A stretch of DNA of 64,000 nucleotides from Microvirga subterranea (GCF_003350535.1 NZ_QQBB01000001.1:606727-670726), one strand, 5' to 3'; shown: positions 37,792 through 45,770, counted from the stretch's first letter. A program made the numbers and translations. The notes: generated by a model not told the origin, from the letters alone.

Positions 37792-37817
37792 CGTGGCCCG
37801 CCAAAAAGGAGCGCCCG

Positions 37818-38351
37818 ATGCGCTGCGAGACATTGTCGTCCGAGACCATCTACGAGGATCCTTGGACCCGGATCGTGCGTGACGACATCCGTTACGCGGA
37901 CGGGCATACGGGACGGTACACGGTGGTGGTCAAGCCGCCGGGCGTCAGCGTCATCGTGCTCACGCAGGCCCGCACGGTCGTTCTGACGAAGGAGTTCCGT
38001 TACGCATACGGGGACTACAGCATCGAGGCCGTCAGCGGGGCCATAGAGCCCGGCGAGACGCCGCTCGACGCAGCCCGGCGCGAACTGGCGGAGGAAGTCG
38101 GCATGATGGCCGGGACGATGACCTCCCTCGGACTGGTCCATCCCTTCACGGCGGGCGTGCATTCTCCAAGCCATCTCTTCCTGGCCGAGGGACTGGGCCC
38201 GACCCCGTCCCGCCCCGATCCGGGCGAATACATCGAGCCGGTGGAAATGATGCTGTCCGAGGCTGTCGATGCGGTGATCGCCGGCCAGATCGTCCACGCG
38301 CCGACCTGCCTTGCGCTCCTCTTTGCCGAACGACATCTGATCGGCCGCTGA
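37818..38351 (+). CDS. NUDIX hydrolase (ADP-sugar/NADH type) within the AcpXL cluster
   Basis: A 177-residue protein with a complete Nudix box (GAIEPGETPLDAARREL, then AEEVG) and an upstream VVVKPPGVSVIVL strand as in ADP-ribose/ADP-sugar pyrophosphatases. AAAAAGGAG precedes the ATG. Nothing known links this family to lipid A chain synthesis; it may be an insertion into the cluster, or it may hydrolyse a CoA or nucleotide by-product. Its location is the only evidence for a shared role. Confidence 0.9.
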   Translation: MRCETLSSETIYEDPWTRIVRDDIRYADGHTGRYTVVVKPPGVSVIVLTQARTVVLTKEFRYAYGDYSIEAVSGAIEPGETPLDAARRELAEEVGMMAGTMTSLGLVHPFTAGVHSPSHLFLAEGLGPTPSRPDPGEYIEPVEMMLSEAVDAVIAGQIVHAPTCLALLFAERHLIGR

Positions 38352-38468
38352 CGCGCTGGCTCCGCCCGACCCCGATGCCCTCGCGCGGCCCCGGCCATGC
38401 CCGGGAAGGCTCGCGGTGACTTGTCATTCTCCGAGCCGCGCTTTAAGCCGCCGCACAACAGTTTCCTC

Positions 38469-38544
38469 CGTCATGGCCGGGCCTGTCCCGGCCATCCGCG
38501 TCTTGAACCGACCAAGCATGGATCCCCGAAACGCGGGGGTGACG
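38469..38544. repeat. Dispersed intergenic repeat, family 3B (copy d)
   Basis: Begins CGTCATGGCCGGGCCTGTCC, continues CGGCCATCC, and ends GGATCCCCGAAACGCGGGGG followed by TGACG. It is almost identical at its left end to 54767-54855. It lies immediately upstream of the MDR gene start and could affect its translation. Confidence 0.8.
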
Positions 38545-38562
38545 CCGACCATAGGTATCGAC

Positions 38563-39585
38563 ATGCGCTCCCTTCAGCTCTTCGGCGACCGTGACCTGCG
38601 CCTGACCGAGATGGAACCTCCGCCGCCGCCGGCCGCCGGCGAGGTCCAGATCAGGGTGCGGGCGCTCGCCCTCAACTATCTCGACGTGTGGGGTTTCCGC
38701 GGGATGGCCTTCGCCAAGCGCAAGATGCCCCAGGCGGTGGGCGTCGAGGCCTCGGGCGAGATCGCCGCGGTGGGCGAGGGCGTGACCCGGTTCAAGGCGG
38801 GCGACCCGGTGACCATGTACGGGGCCGAGACCTGCGGCCACTGCAAGGCCTGCCTCAAGGGCTGGGACAATCTCTGCGAGAACGTCGCCGGCATCATGGG
38901 CTTCCACATCGACGGCTTCGCCCGCGAATTCATCAACCGCCCCGAGCGCCTCGTGATCCCGGTGCCGAAGGGTGTCTCCTTCGAGCAGGCGGCCTGCGCG
39001 CCCATCGGCTTCGGCACCGTGCAGCACATGCTGTTCGACAACGCGAAGCTGGAGCCCGGCGAGTCGATCCTGGTCCATGCCGGGGGATCGGGCATCGGCA
39101 CGGCCGCGATCAAGATGGCCAAGGCCATCGGCTGCACGGTCTACACGACGGTGGGCGACGACGAGAAGGGCGAGAAGGCGAAGGCGCTCGGCGCCGACCA
39201 CGTCATCAACTACCGCACCGAGCGCTTCGAGGGCGAGGTGCGCCGCTTGACCAAGCGGAAAGGCGTCGACGTGGTGTTCGAGCATGTGGGCGCCGACACC
39301 TGGAACGGCTCCCTCCTCTGCCTCAAGCGCGGCGGGCGCCTTGTCACCTGCGGCTCGACCTCGGGCGTCTCCACCACCATGAACCTGATGCAGCTCTTCC
39401 AGCAGCAGTACCGGATCTTCGGCTCCTTCGGCTGCCGGATCGAGAACATCGCCCAGTCGCTCGACAAGATGGCCCAGGGCATGACCCCGGTGATCGATGC
39501 CGTCTTCCCGCTCGACGAGTTCCGACAAGGTCTGGAACGGCTCGAGGGTCGCAAGGTCTTCGGCAAGGTCGTCATCACGTTCTGA
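38563..39585 (+). CDS. MDR-family reductase of the AcpXL cluster (annotated elsewhere as zinc alcohol dehydrogenase)
   Basis: A 340-residue medium-chain dehydrogenase/reductase. The structural zinc motif is intact (C91, C94, C97, C105 in CGHCKACLKGWDNLC) and the cofactor loop reads HAGGSGIGTAAI. The catalytic zinc ligands of alcohol dehydrogenases are missing: the usual GHE motif reads GVEASG (60-65) and no Cys lies in the 36-46 region. Such proteins act as quinone or enoyl reductases, so an enoyl-AcpXL reductase role is plausible. A gene of this type occupies the same place in rhizobial clusters. Confidence 0.88.
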   Translation: MRSLQLFGDRDLRLTEMEPPPPPAAGEVQIRVRALALNYLDVWGFRGMAFAKRKMPQAVGVEASGEIAAVGEGVTRFKAGDPVTMYGAETCGHCKACLKGWDNLCENVAGIMGFHIDGFAREFINRPERLVIPVPKGVSFEQAACAPIGFGTVQHMLFDNAKLEPGESILVHAGGSGIGTAAIKMAKAIGCTVYTTVGDDEKGEKAKALGADHVINYRTERFEGEVRRLTKRKGVDVVFEHVGADTWNGSLLCLKRGGRLVTCGSTSGVSTTMNLMQLFQQQYRIFGSFGCRIENIAQSLDKMAQGMTPVIDAVFPLDEFRQGLERLEGRKVFGKVVITF

Positions 39586-39694
39586 CGTCGTCGGAACGAC
39601 AAGCTGCCGCGCGGGCGGGCCTTGACGGCGGGGACGAGTCGCGAAAAAGACCCGTCTCCCGTTGCAAAAGGCTTCCCACGCCAGGATCGATTTC

Positions 39695-40651
39695 GTGGTT
39701 CACGCTTCCAAACGCCCCCGCAGCCTCGCTTCCCGCCTGACCGAAACCCTCATGGTCGGCGTCGTGCGCGGCGTCTTCGCCCTGGCGCGGGCCCTCGGCC
39801 CAGAGCGCTCGGCCGCAATCGGGGCGGCGCTCACCCGCACGATCGGCCCCTGGCTGCCGGCGCACAGGACGGCGCTTGCCAACATCCGGGCGGTCTATCC
39901 GGACATGCCCGAGAAGGACGTGAAGGCCCTGGCGCTCTCCGCCTGGGACAATCTGGGGCGCGTCGGGGGCGAGTACCCGCATCTCGGCCGGCTCTTCGAT
40001 TTCGACCCCGACAGCTCCGTGCTGGGCCGCACCGAGGTGGACGGCATCGACCACTTCCTGGCCCTGCGCGACGACGGCCGGCCCGGCATCATCTTCTCGG
40101 CCCATCTGGCCAACTGGGAGCTGCCGGCGATCTGCGCGGCCCGGTTCGGGCTCGACACCACGGCGGTCTTCCGCCCCCCCAACGACCCGGCCGTGGCCCG
40201 GGTCCTGCACGAGATCCGCAGCGAGACCATGGGCGGGCTCGAGGCCGCGCGCCAGGGAGCGGCCTTCGCCATGCAGGGCGCGCTGGAGAAGGGCGGGCAT
40301 CTGGGCATGCTCATCGACCAGCACTTCACCCGCGGCGTGGTGGTCAACTTCATGGGCCGCCCGGCCCTGGTGAACCCGATTCTCGGCAAGTTCGCGCGCC
40401 GGTTCGACTGCCCGGTGCACGGGGTCCGGGTGATCCGGCTGCCGAATCACCGGTTCCGGCTCCAGCTCACGCCGCCCCTCAACCTGCCGCGGGATCCGGA
40501 TGGCCAGATCGACGTTCAAGGAGCGATGCAGGAGATGACGTCGGTGGTCGAGAGCTGGGTGCGCGAACATCCGGAGCAATGGCTCTGGATGCACCGCCGC
40601 TGGCGCGTCCCTGCGACCGGTCAAGGCCAGCCGGTGCTCAAGGTAAAGTGA
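39695..40651 (+). CDS. lpxXL: Lipid A very-long-chain acyltransferase LpxXL
   Basis: Inner-membrane acyltransferase that transfers the very-long-chain acyl group from AcpXL to lipid A. The 318-residue LpxL/HtrB-family protein has the HX4E catalytic motif H137-E142 (SAHLANWEL) and an N-terminal hydrophobic segment (about 20-34). I chose a GTG start at 39695, preceded by AGGATCG; a TTG at 39662 would add 11 residues. As the last gene of the acpXL cluster its assignment to LpxXL rather than LpxL or LpxM is well supported. Confidence 0.92.
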   Translation: MVHASKRPRSLASRLTETLMVGVVRGVFALARALGPERSAAIGAALTRTIGPWLPAHRTALANIRAVYPDMPEKDVKALALSAWDNLGRVGGEYPHLGRLFDFDPDSSVLGRTEVDGIDHFLALRDDGRPGIIFSAHLANWELPAICAARFGLDTTAVFRPPNDPAVARVLHEIRSETMGGLEAARQGAAFAMQGALEKGGHLGMLIDQHFTRGVVVNFMGRPALVNPILGKFARRFDCPVHGVRVIRLPNHRFRLQLTPPLNLPRDPDGQIDVQGAMQEMTSVVESWVREHPEQWLWMHRRWRVPATGQGQPVLKVK

Positions 40652-40691
40652 GTTTCCCTTGAGGCCGGTTTCGTGTTCGATGGCAGGCATC

Positions 40692-41432
40692 ATGGTGTCA
40701 CGATCGAAACTGTTCTCTGCGGCCGTCCTCTTCGCTGCGTTCCTGCAGCCGGCCCAGGCCGATCCGCCCCGGGCGGTCGTCGAGCTCTTCACGAGCCAGG
40801 GCTGCTCCTCCTGCCCGCCCGCCGACGCCGTGCTGGCCGAACTCGCCCGCGAGCCCGACATCGTCGCCCTGTCGTTCCCGGTGAACTACTGGGATTATCT
40901 CGGCTGGAAGGACACGCTCGCCCATAAATCCTTCACGGAGCGCCAGAAGGCCTACGCGCATGCCCGCAGCGACCGGCAGGTCTACACTCCCCAGATGATC
41001 ATCAACGGCGCCAAGCCCTGCATCGGGTCCGACCGGACCCGGGTCGAGGCCTCGATCCGCGACGCCACCGGCACCCAGGCGAAGCTGCCGCTCGACGTGG
41101 ACCTCAAGGAGACCAACGACACCGTCACGATCAATGTGCGCGAGACCGACATGGCCGACATGCGCGCCGCCGAGGTCTGGGTGCTGCCGGTCCTGCGCGA
41201 GCACACGGTTCCGATCGAGCGCGGCGAGAACCGGGGCAAGACGGTCACCTACGCCAATGTGGTGCGCGGCCTGAAGCGCGTCGGCGAATGGCGGGGCGGC
41301 TCGGCCCGGTTCGAGGTGCCCTTGGAGGCCGCCCGCGGCGGCGCCGACGGCTACGTGGTGCTCCTCCAGACATCCGACGAGTCCCGGCCGGGCGTGATCC
41401 TCGGCGCCGCCCGGAGCGCGAGCCTCCGGTAA
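40692..41432 (+). CDS. Exported DUF1223 protein, thioredoxin-like fold
   Basis: A 246-residue protein with a signal peptide ending AQA (residue 23) and then VVELFTSQGCSSCPPADA, the DUF1223 signature with C38 and C41 in a CXXC arrangement. The family has a thioredoxin-like fold and no established function. The ATG at 40692 is preferred; an in-frame ATG at 40680 and a TTG at 40659 are alternatives. It follows lpxXL at 40 bases, so it may be read through from the cluster. Confidence 0.88.
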   Translation: MVSRSKLFSAAVLFAAFLQPAQADPPRAVVELFTSQGCSSCPPADAVLAELAREPDIVALSFPVNYWDYLGWKDTLAHKSFTERQKAYAHARSDRQVYTPQMIINGAKPCIGSDRTRVEASIRDATGTQAKLPLDVDLKETNDTVTINVRETDMADMRAAEVWVLPVLREHTVPIERGENRGKTVTYANVVRGLKRVGEWRGGSARFEVPLEAARGGADGYVVLLQTSDESRPGVILGAARSASLR

Positions 41433-41438
41433 TCGAAC

Positions 41439-42047
41439 CTAGAGCAGGATAACCCGGTTCGGCAGCTCGTCGGTGTCGTCGAAGCGCGCCGGCGCGTGAT
41501 GGGCCAGGATGGCGCCCACCTCCCCGATGGCGGCCACAAGCCCGTCGGCCAGCCGTCCTTCCCGGATCTCGCCCGTAAGCTTCGCGATGATGTCGTGCCA
41601 GACCTCCGGCCCGACCCGGTCCGCGATGCCTGAATCGGCCAGGATCTCCGCATGGTGCTCGGCCAGCGCCACATAGATCAGGATGCCGGTCTTGTCCCGG
41701 GTGCGGGTGAGCCCGCGGCTCAAGAACTCCCGCGCCGCCGCCTCATGGACCCGGGCGCGCTTCACGGCCGCCGGCACCAGGGCGAAACGCAGAGCCGGCC
41801 AGGACAGGAGCAGGGCGAACGCCAGCGCCGCCAGGAGCTGCGCCTGGAAGATGCGCACGGGCGGGAGGTCGGTGAACCAGATCAGCGGCCACGGCACGAC
41901 GAGGGCGGCGAGCAAGGCCCAGAGAAGCGGAACGGACCGGTAGTGGTTCGCCTGCCCGGCCACCACCACGACGAGCTCGCCCGCGCTCTGGTCCTCCACG
42001 TCCCGGATGGCGCTTTCGAGCCGCCCGTGATCCTCTGCAGAGATCAT
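41439..42047 (-). CDS. TPM-domain membrane protein
   Basis: A 202-residue protein with two membrane helices (about 40-58 and 65-90) and a TPM (TLP18.3/Psb32/MOLO-1) domain: the signatures are ELVVVVAGQ and GILIYVALAEHHAEILAD. It is the third gene of an operon lemA, TPM, TPM: its ATG follows the stop of the upstream TPM gene by a single base. The function of the LemA/TPM set is unknown, and an envelope role is inferred. Confidence 0.88.
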   Translation of the reverse strand: MISAEDHGRLESAIRDVEDQSAGELVVVVAGQANHYRSVPLLWALLAALVVPWPLIWFTDLPPVRIFQAQLLAALAFALLLSWPALRFALVPAAVKRARVHEAAAREFLSRGLTRTRDKTGILIYVALAEHHAEILADSGIADRVGPEVWHDIIAKLTGEIREGRLADGLVAAIGEVGAILAHHAPARFDDTDELPNRVILL

Positions 42048-42048
42048 C

Positions 42049-42948
42049 CTACCAGCTCCCCGAAGCGCCGCCGCCGCCGGACGACCCGCCTCCTCCCGAG
42101 AAGCCTCCGCCGGAAAAGCCGCCTCCGCCCGATCCGCCCGACCATCCGCCGCCCCAGCCTCCGCCGGTGGGAATGATCCAGGGTCCGCCCCGCCGCATCC
42201 GCCGGGCGCCGCGCGGGCCGCCGCCGCTCATCATGCGCGAGATCACGATGAACAGGATCAGCATGATGACGAAGGCCACCACGGGATCGATGGCGCTGGT
42301 CTCGTCCTCGCGGACCTGCGCGCGGCGGTGCCATTCCTCGGCGTCGCCGGTCAGGATGGACAGCATGGCGTCGACGCCCGCATCGATTCCGCCGGCGAAA
42401 TTGCCCTTCTGGAACTGCGGCGCGACCGCCGTGGTGATGATCACCTTCGACAGGGCATCGGTGAGCGCGCCCTCGAGCCCGTAGCCGACCTCGATGCGCA
42501 CCTTGCGCTCGTTCGGGGCGACGAGCAGGAGAGCGCCGTTGTTCTTGTCGGCTTGGCCGAGCTTCCACTGCCGGAACAGGCGGTTGCCGTAATCCTCGAT
42601 GGTGAGCCCGTCGAGGGACGGCACGGTCGCGACCACCACCTGGTCGGTGGTCTTGTCCTCGTGCGCCTTGAGCTTCGCGTCGAGCGCCGCGCGCGCGTCC
42701 GGCGTCAGCAGGCCCGCCGCATCCACGACCCGGCCGGTGAGGGGCGGGAAGGATTGGGCGAGGGCCGCAACGGGGACGAGGAGAAGCAGCAGCGCGACGA
42801 TCAGAAAAAGCGCAGACTTGCCCTCCTCCCCCTTGTGGGGAGGAGTTGGAGGAGGGGGTGTGGGCGCCACCTTCGGTTCTGCGGTGCGCCGGCACCCCCA
42901 CCCTGTCCCTCCCCACAAGGGGGAGGGGATGGGGTCGAAGGCTTTCAT
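42049..42948 (-). CDS. Exported TPM-domain protein with a repeat inserted near its N terminus
   Basis: A 299-residue protein. After MKAFD, about 36 residues are encoded by a family 2 repeat (42821-42928), then comes a hydrophobic signal segment (ALFLIVALLLLLVPVAALAQ). The TPM domain follows (about 68-190: LTGRVVDAAGLL, GALLLVAPNERKVRIEVGYG), then a second membrane helix and a Gly/Ser-rich tail ending SGSW. The ATG lies four bases after the lemA stop, the normal coupling distance, so the native start is upstream of the repeat and the repeat is in frame. Without it, the signal peptide would begin about five residues after Met. Confidence 0.88.
   Translation of the reverse strand: MKAFDPIPSPLWGGTGWGCRRTAEPKVAPTPPPPTPPHKGEEGKSALFLIVALLLLLVPVAALAQSFPPLTGRVVDAAGLLTPDARAALDAKLKAHEDKTTDQVVVATVPSLDGLTIEDYGNRLFRQWKLGQADKNNGALLLVAPNERKVRIEVGYGLEGALTDALSKVIITTAVAPQFQKGNFAGGIDAGVDAMLSILTGDAEEWHRRAQVREDETSAIDPVVAFVIMLILFIVISRMMSGGGPRGARRMRRGGPWIIPTGGGWGGGWSGGSGGGGFSGGGFSGGGGSSGGGGASGSW
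42821..42928. repeat. Dispersed palindromic repeat, family 2 (copy b), inside a coding region
   Basis: Homologous over its whole 108 bases to 36919-37026, with left end CCCTCCTCCCCCTTGTGGGG and right end CCCCACAAGGGGGAGGGG. Read on the minus strand it is open in the TPM frame and encodes a Pro/Gly/Trp-rich stretch starting PIPSPLWGG. The central bases differ most between the two copies. Confidence 0.9.
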
Positions 42949-42952
42949 TCGA

Positions 42953-43555
42953 TCAGAACTGCACCTGCGGCGGGCGGTCCGATCCGGCTGTCGCCGCGAA
43001 GGTCTCCATCGGCTTCGCGTCGGGATACACGATGGAGGCGATCCAGCGGCCGGGGATGGTGCGCAGCTCCGTGTTGTAGACCCGGACCGCCTCGATGTAG
43101 TCGCGCCGGGCGACCGCAATGCGGTTCTCGGTGCCCTCGAGCTGGGACTGCAGGGCCAGGAAGTTGGCGTTCGACTTCAGCTCAGGGTACCGCTCGACCG
43201 TCGCGAGCAGGCGGCCGAGCGCTCCGGAAAGCTGGTTCTGCGCCTCCTGGAACTGGCGGAATTTCTCGGGGTCGGTCACGGTCGAGGCGTCGACCTGGAT
43301 CTGGGTCGCCTTGGCGCGGGCCTCCGTCACCTGGGTCAGCACCTCGCGCTCCTGCTGGGCGAAGCCCTTCACGGTCTCGACGAGGTTGGGAATGAGGTCG
43401 GCGCGGCGCTGGTACTGGTTCTGCACCTCGCTCCAGGCGGATTTCGCCCGCTCCTCGTAGGTCGGGACATTGTTGATCCCGCAGGCGGAAAGCCCCAGGG
43501 CCAGGACGACGACCGTCAGGGCGGCACGAATCCGTGCGGGCGACAACATTCCCAT
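42953..43555 (-). CDS. lemA: LemA family lipoprotein
   Basis: A 200-residue LemA protein with a lipobox (LGLSAC, C25) after a hydrophobic signal, then the family helices: YEERAKSAWSEVQNQYQRRADLIPNLV near residues 33-60 (split motif), followed by ATVERYPELKSNANFLALQ. LemA proteins are envelope proteins of unknown mechanism. It is the first gene of an operon with two TPM genes. Confidence 0.95.
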   Translation of the reverse strand: MGMLSPARIRAALTVVVLALGLSACGINNVPTYEERAKSAWSEVQNQYQRRADLIPNLVETVKGFAQQEREVLTQVTEARAKATQIQVDASTVTDPEKFRQFQEAQNQLSGALGRLLATVERYPELKSNANFLALQSQLEGTENRIAVARRDYIEAVRVYNTELRTIPGRWIASIVYPDAKPMETFAATAGSDRPPQVQF

Positions 43556-43906
43556 TCTCGTCTCTCTCTACTCGGTTCGCGCTTCCTGGCTCCAACAAAT
43601 GGCGCAAGCCCGGCATTTCAACAAGACGCATTTCACTGGCCCGTTGGAGGTGCCTCAGGCACGATCCCGCCGCTTCGCCCCGAGGTGCCCCATGACGTTC
43701 CAGGCCTCGGCGCCGGCATCGACCGGCAAACCCCGAGGTGGTGCTGGTCTCGGCCTTCGCGCTCGGGATCCTGGCGACGTCGGCGCGGTCATCGGCCGAA
43801 CGGTCTAGTCCATCGACCGGCCATCCTGCCGAATTGATCCATCCAGACGAATGATACAAAGTATCAATGCTGGCTAGGGCAATCAGTCAGAGTTCCTCCC
43901 GAACTT
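43556..43906. other. Gene-free region with a short palindrome
   Basis: No protein gene is supported on either strand: open frames here have no family sequence and poor start signals. The stretch contains the near-operator palindrome TGATAC-AAA-GTATCA at 43852-43866, and leads into an intrinsic terminator that points in the + direction. A small RNA of about 60-100 bases ending at the terminator is possible. Confidence 0.4.
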
Positions 43907-43944
43907 CGGAAGCCGCATGGGGGCATGGGGCTTCCGCCTTTTTT
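43907..43944 (+). terminator. Orphan intrinsic terminator (+ direction)
   Basis: An 8-bp stem CGGAAGCC / GGCTTCCG with a 14-base loop followed by CCTTTTTT. No + strand gene lies upstream; on the minus strand there is no T tract, so it does not fit the flanking minus-strand gene. Confidence 0.8.
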
Positions 43945-43946
43945 GT

Positions 43947-44432
43947 TCAGGGACGCTCGGCGGCCTGGGCGGACCGTCCTGCCCCCTGCCCGGCGATGGC
44001 CCAGTAGATCAGGCCCGCCACCGCCCCCGTGAGGCCGAGCACGAGGCTCACATGCAGCTCAAGCGGCGAGCCGATCCTGGCGGCTCCGCGCAGGATCCAC
44101 GGCACAGAGGCCGTGAGCGCGCCCATGGCGGCCGCGTACCAGATCACGTTGCGAAGCCCCAGCACCTCGCTGACGACCGCCACCAGCAGGGGCGGCAGGA
44201 CCAGCAGGGTGAAGACCAGCCGCCCGACCGCCAGGAACGCCTCCGTCACGATGGGCTCCGGGTCCTCGGCCGAGAAGACCGCGTCGACGAAGCTCCAGAA
44301 CCCGACGAAGAGCGTGTCTCCCGTCAGACTCGCCATGACCGGGTCGATCATCGACGCGACCATCAGGAAGAAGCTGCTGGCGCCGATGGCGATGAGCAAC
44401 GCGAACGGGATGAGCAGAAGCCAGCGGATCAT
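43947..44432 (-). CDS. Small polytopic membrane protein, function unknown
   Basis: A 161-residue protein with four predicted membrane helices (about 3-25, 68-90, 96-116 and 128-150). I do not recognise the family. The C-terminal helix (GAVAGLIYWAIAG) resembles that of the protein at 45771-46217 (GAICGWIYWRIAL), so the two may be distant paralogues. AAGG lies nine bases before the chosen ATG; the longer upstream frame has no conserved features. Confidence 0.65.
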   Translation of the reverse strand: MIRWLLLIPFALLIAIGASSFFLMVASMIDPVMASLTGDTLFVGFWSFVDAVFSAEDPEPIVTEAFLAVGRLVFTLLVLPPLLVAVVSEVLGLRNVIWYAAAMGALTASVPWILRGAARIGSPLELHVSLVLGLTGAVAGLIYWAIAGQGAGRSAQAAERP

Positions 44433-44560
44433 CAAAGGTGCCTTGCGCCGGTCGCTAAGGGGCAGCGTCCGCGGCAGCCGGGAGGCTCCCGCCAGGACAG
44501 GACTGCCATTCCATGAAACGACGCCCGAGACAAGCGCACCGACCCGCAGGGGCCCCCTCC

Positions 44561-44659
44561 TCACTCGGCCGCCTGGCGCGATCCCGTAGGCTTCGGACGC
44601 GGCCGGGGCTTCAGATCGATGGTCACGAGCTGTCCGGTTTTGGGATCGAGGATCGTCAT
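44561..44659 (-). CDS. Very small conserved-looking protein (32 residues)
   Basis: The ATG at 44657-44659 is preceded by GGAGG with five-base spacing, a strong ribosome binding site. The product begins MTILDPKTGQLVTIDLKP and ends in a basic Pro/Arg region. I recall similar tiny proteins starting MTILDPxTG in other Hyphomicrobiales, but I cannot confirm this here. No function is known. The remaining sequence between it and the next gene (44660-44852) shows nothing I recognise. Confidence 0.65.
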   Translation of the reverse strand: MTILDPKTGQLVTIDLKPRPRPKPTGSRQAAE

Positions 44660-44852
44660 GGCCGCCTCCATACGCATACTGTGCCAAGTGAACGCCCGAG
44701 CCCCCGCAACGGCTCATGCTCCGCCCCCATCACCTTCCAGCGTGGTTAGTGCATCGTTACCGGCAAGCGCGGCCGCAATGGCGTTCCGGCGCCCGGGCCC
44801 TAATTCCCCCGGGAGGCTGCGACACCCGTCCTGGCCGTGAGAAGGAAGCGGC

Positions 44853-45383
44853 ATGGCCATCGATTGGGCGCAACTCCTCGTCCCGGAGCATTCCCTGCTC
44901 GAGATCTTCGTGCGCGGCACGGTCACCTATGTCGGGCTGTTCGCGATCCTGCGCTTCTTCCTCAAGCGCCAGTCAGGCGTCATCGGCATCGCCGACCTGC
45001 TCGTGATCGTCCTCATCGCGGATGCATCCCAGAACGCCATGGCGGCCGAGTACAAGTCGATCACCGAGGGCGCGCTCCTCGTGCTCACCATCGTGTTCTG
45101 GAACTTCGCCCTCGACTGGCTGGGCTACCACTTCCCGTTCTTCCAGCGCTTCACGCGCCCGCCGCCGCTCATGCTCATCAAGGACGGGCAGCTGCTTTTC
45201 CGCAACATGCGCCAGGAGATGATCACCAAGGACGAGCTGCTGAGCCAGCTGCGCCAGCAGGGCATCGAGGACCCGGCCAAGGTCAAGAAGGCCTATATCG
45301 AGGGCGACGGGCGCATCAGCGTCATCTGCCACGACGGCGGCAATGTCGGCGGCCAGAAGGACGACCCGCGCGCGATCACGTAA
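44853..45383 (+). CDS. DUF421 (YetF-type) membrane protein
   Basis: A 176-residue protein with three N-terminal membrane helices (about 14-36, 42-60 and 68-90), containing GLFAILRFFLKRQSG and IADASQNAM, followed by a cytoplasmic DUF421 domain (LMLIKDGQLLFRNMRQEMITKDEL in split form). The family's function is unsettled. GAAGG lies about 12 bases before the ATG. Confidence 0.9.
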   Translation: MAIDWAQLLVPEHSLLEIFVRGTVTYVGLFAILRFFLKRQSGVIGIADLLVIVLIADASQNAMAAEYKSITEGALLVLTIVFWNFALDWLGYHFPFFQRFTRPPPLMLIKDGQLLFRNMRQEMITKDELLSQLRQQGIEDPAKVKKAYIEGDGRISVICHDGGNVGGQKDDPRAIT

Positions 45384-45398
45384 TCATGAAAGGCGGCG

Positions 45399-45638
45399 TC
45401 AGCAGCCGGTGCAGATGCCCCGCGTGAGGGTCTTCATGCGCTTGTCCCGGGCCCGCTCCAGCGCCTCGGTCTTCTCCCGCGCCGCGTCGGCCATCGCGGC
45501 CGACTGCTCGCTCGTATAGGTGGCCCCGGTCCGGGCCTTCGGGACCTGGGGATCGGCCGGGACGGGCCGCCCCTGGGCGTTGGCGGTTGAGGCCGCAGCA
45601 AGCAGGACAAGGGCGGACAGGAGGGTCGGGATGCGCAT
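45399..45638 (-). CDS. Small exported protein, function unknown
   Basis: A 79-residue protein with a signal peptide (1-22, ending STANAQ) and a short mature part that includes a helical region rich in Ala, Glu, Lys and Arg (about 45-70) and ends with GICTGC, a CxxC pair at the extreme C terminus. I do not recognise the family. It is convergent with the DUF421 gene, 15 bases apart. Confidence 0.65.
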   Translation of the reverse strand: MRIPTLLSALVLLAAASTANAQGRPVPADPQVPKARTGATYTSEQSAAMADAAREKTEALERARDKRMKTLTRGICTGC

Positions 45639-45770
45639 GGGACTGCTCCGGCAGGAGGAATGGTTGGTCGGGATCGATGATAGGCGGGCCAGGTGCCGAT
45701 CCATCGCGATATTCGGGACACGCCGTGGCTCCGAAGGAGGGGCTTGACCTGCGCTCCAGGTGAAAATGCC

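Noticed and set aside
43470-43859. Short open frames on both strands between lemA and the membrane protein gene
   Set aside because: None has a good ribosome binding site, recognisable family sequence or sensible codon pattern; treated as non-coding.
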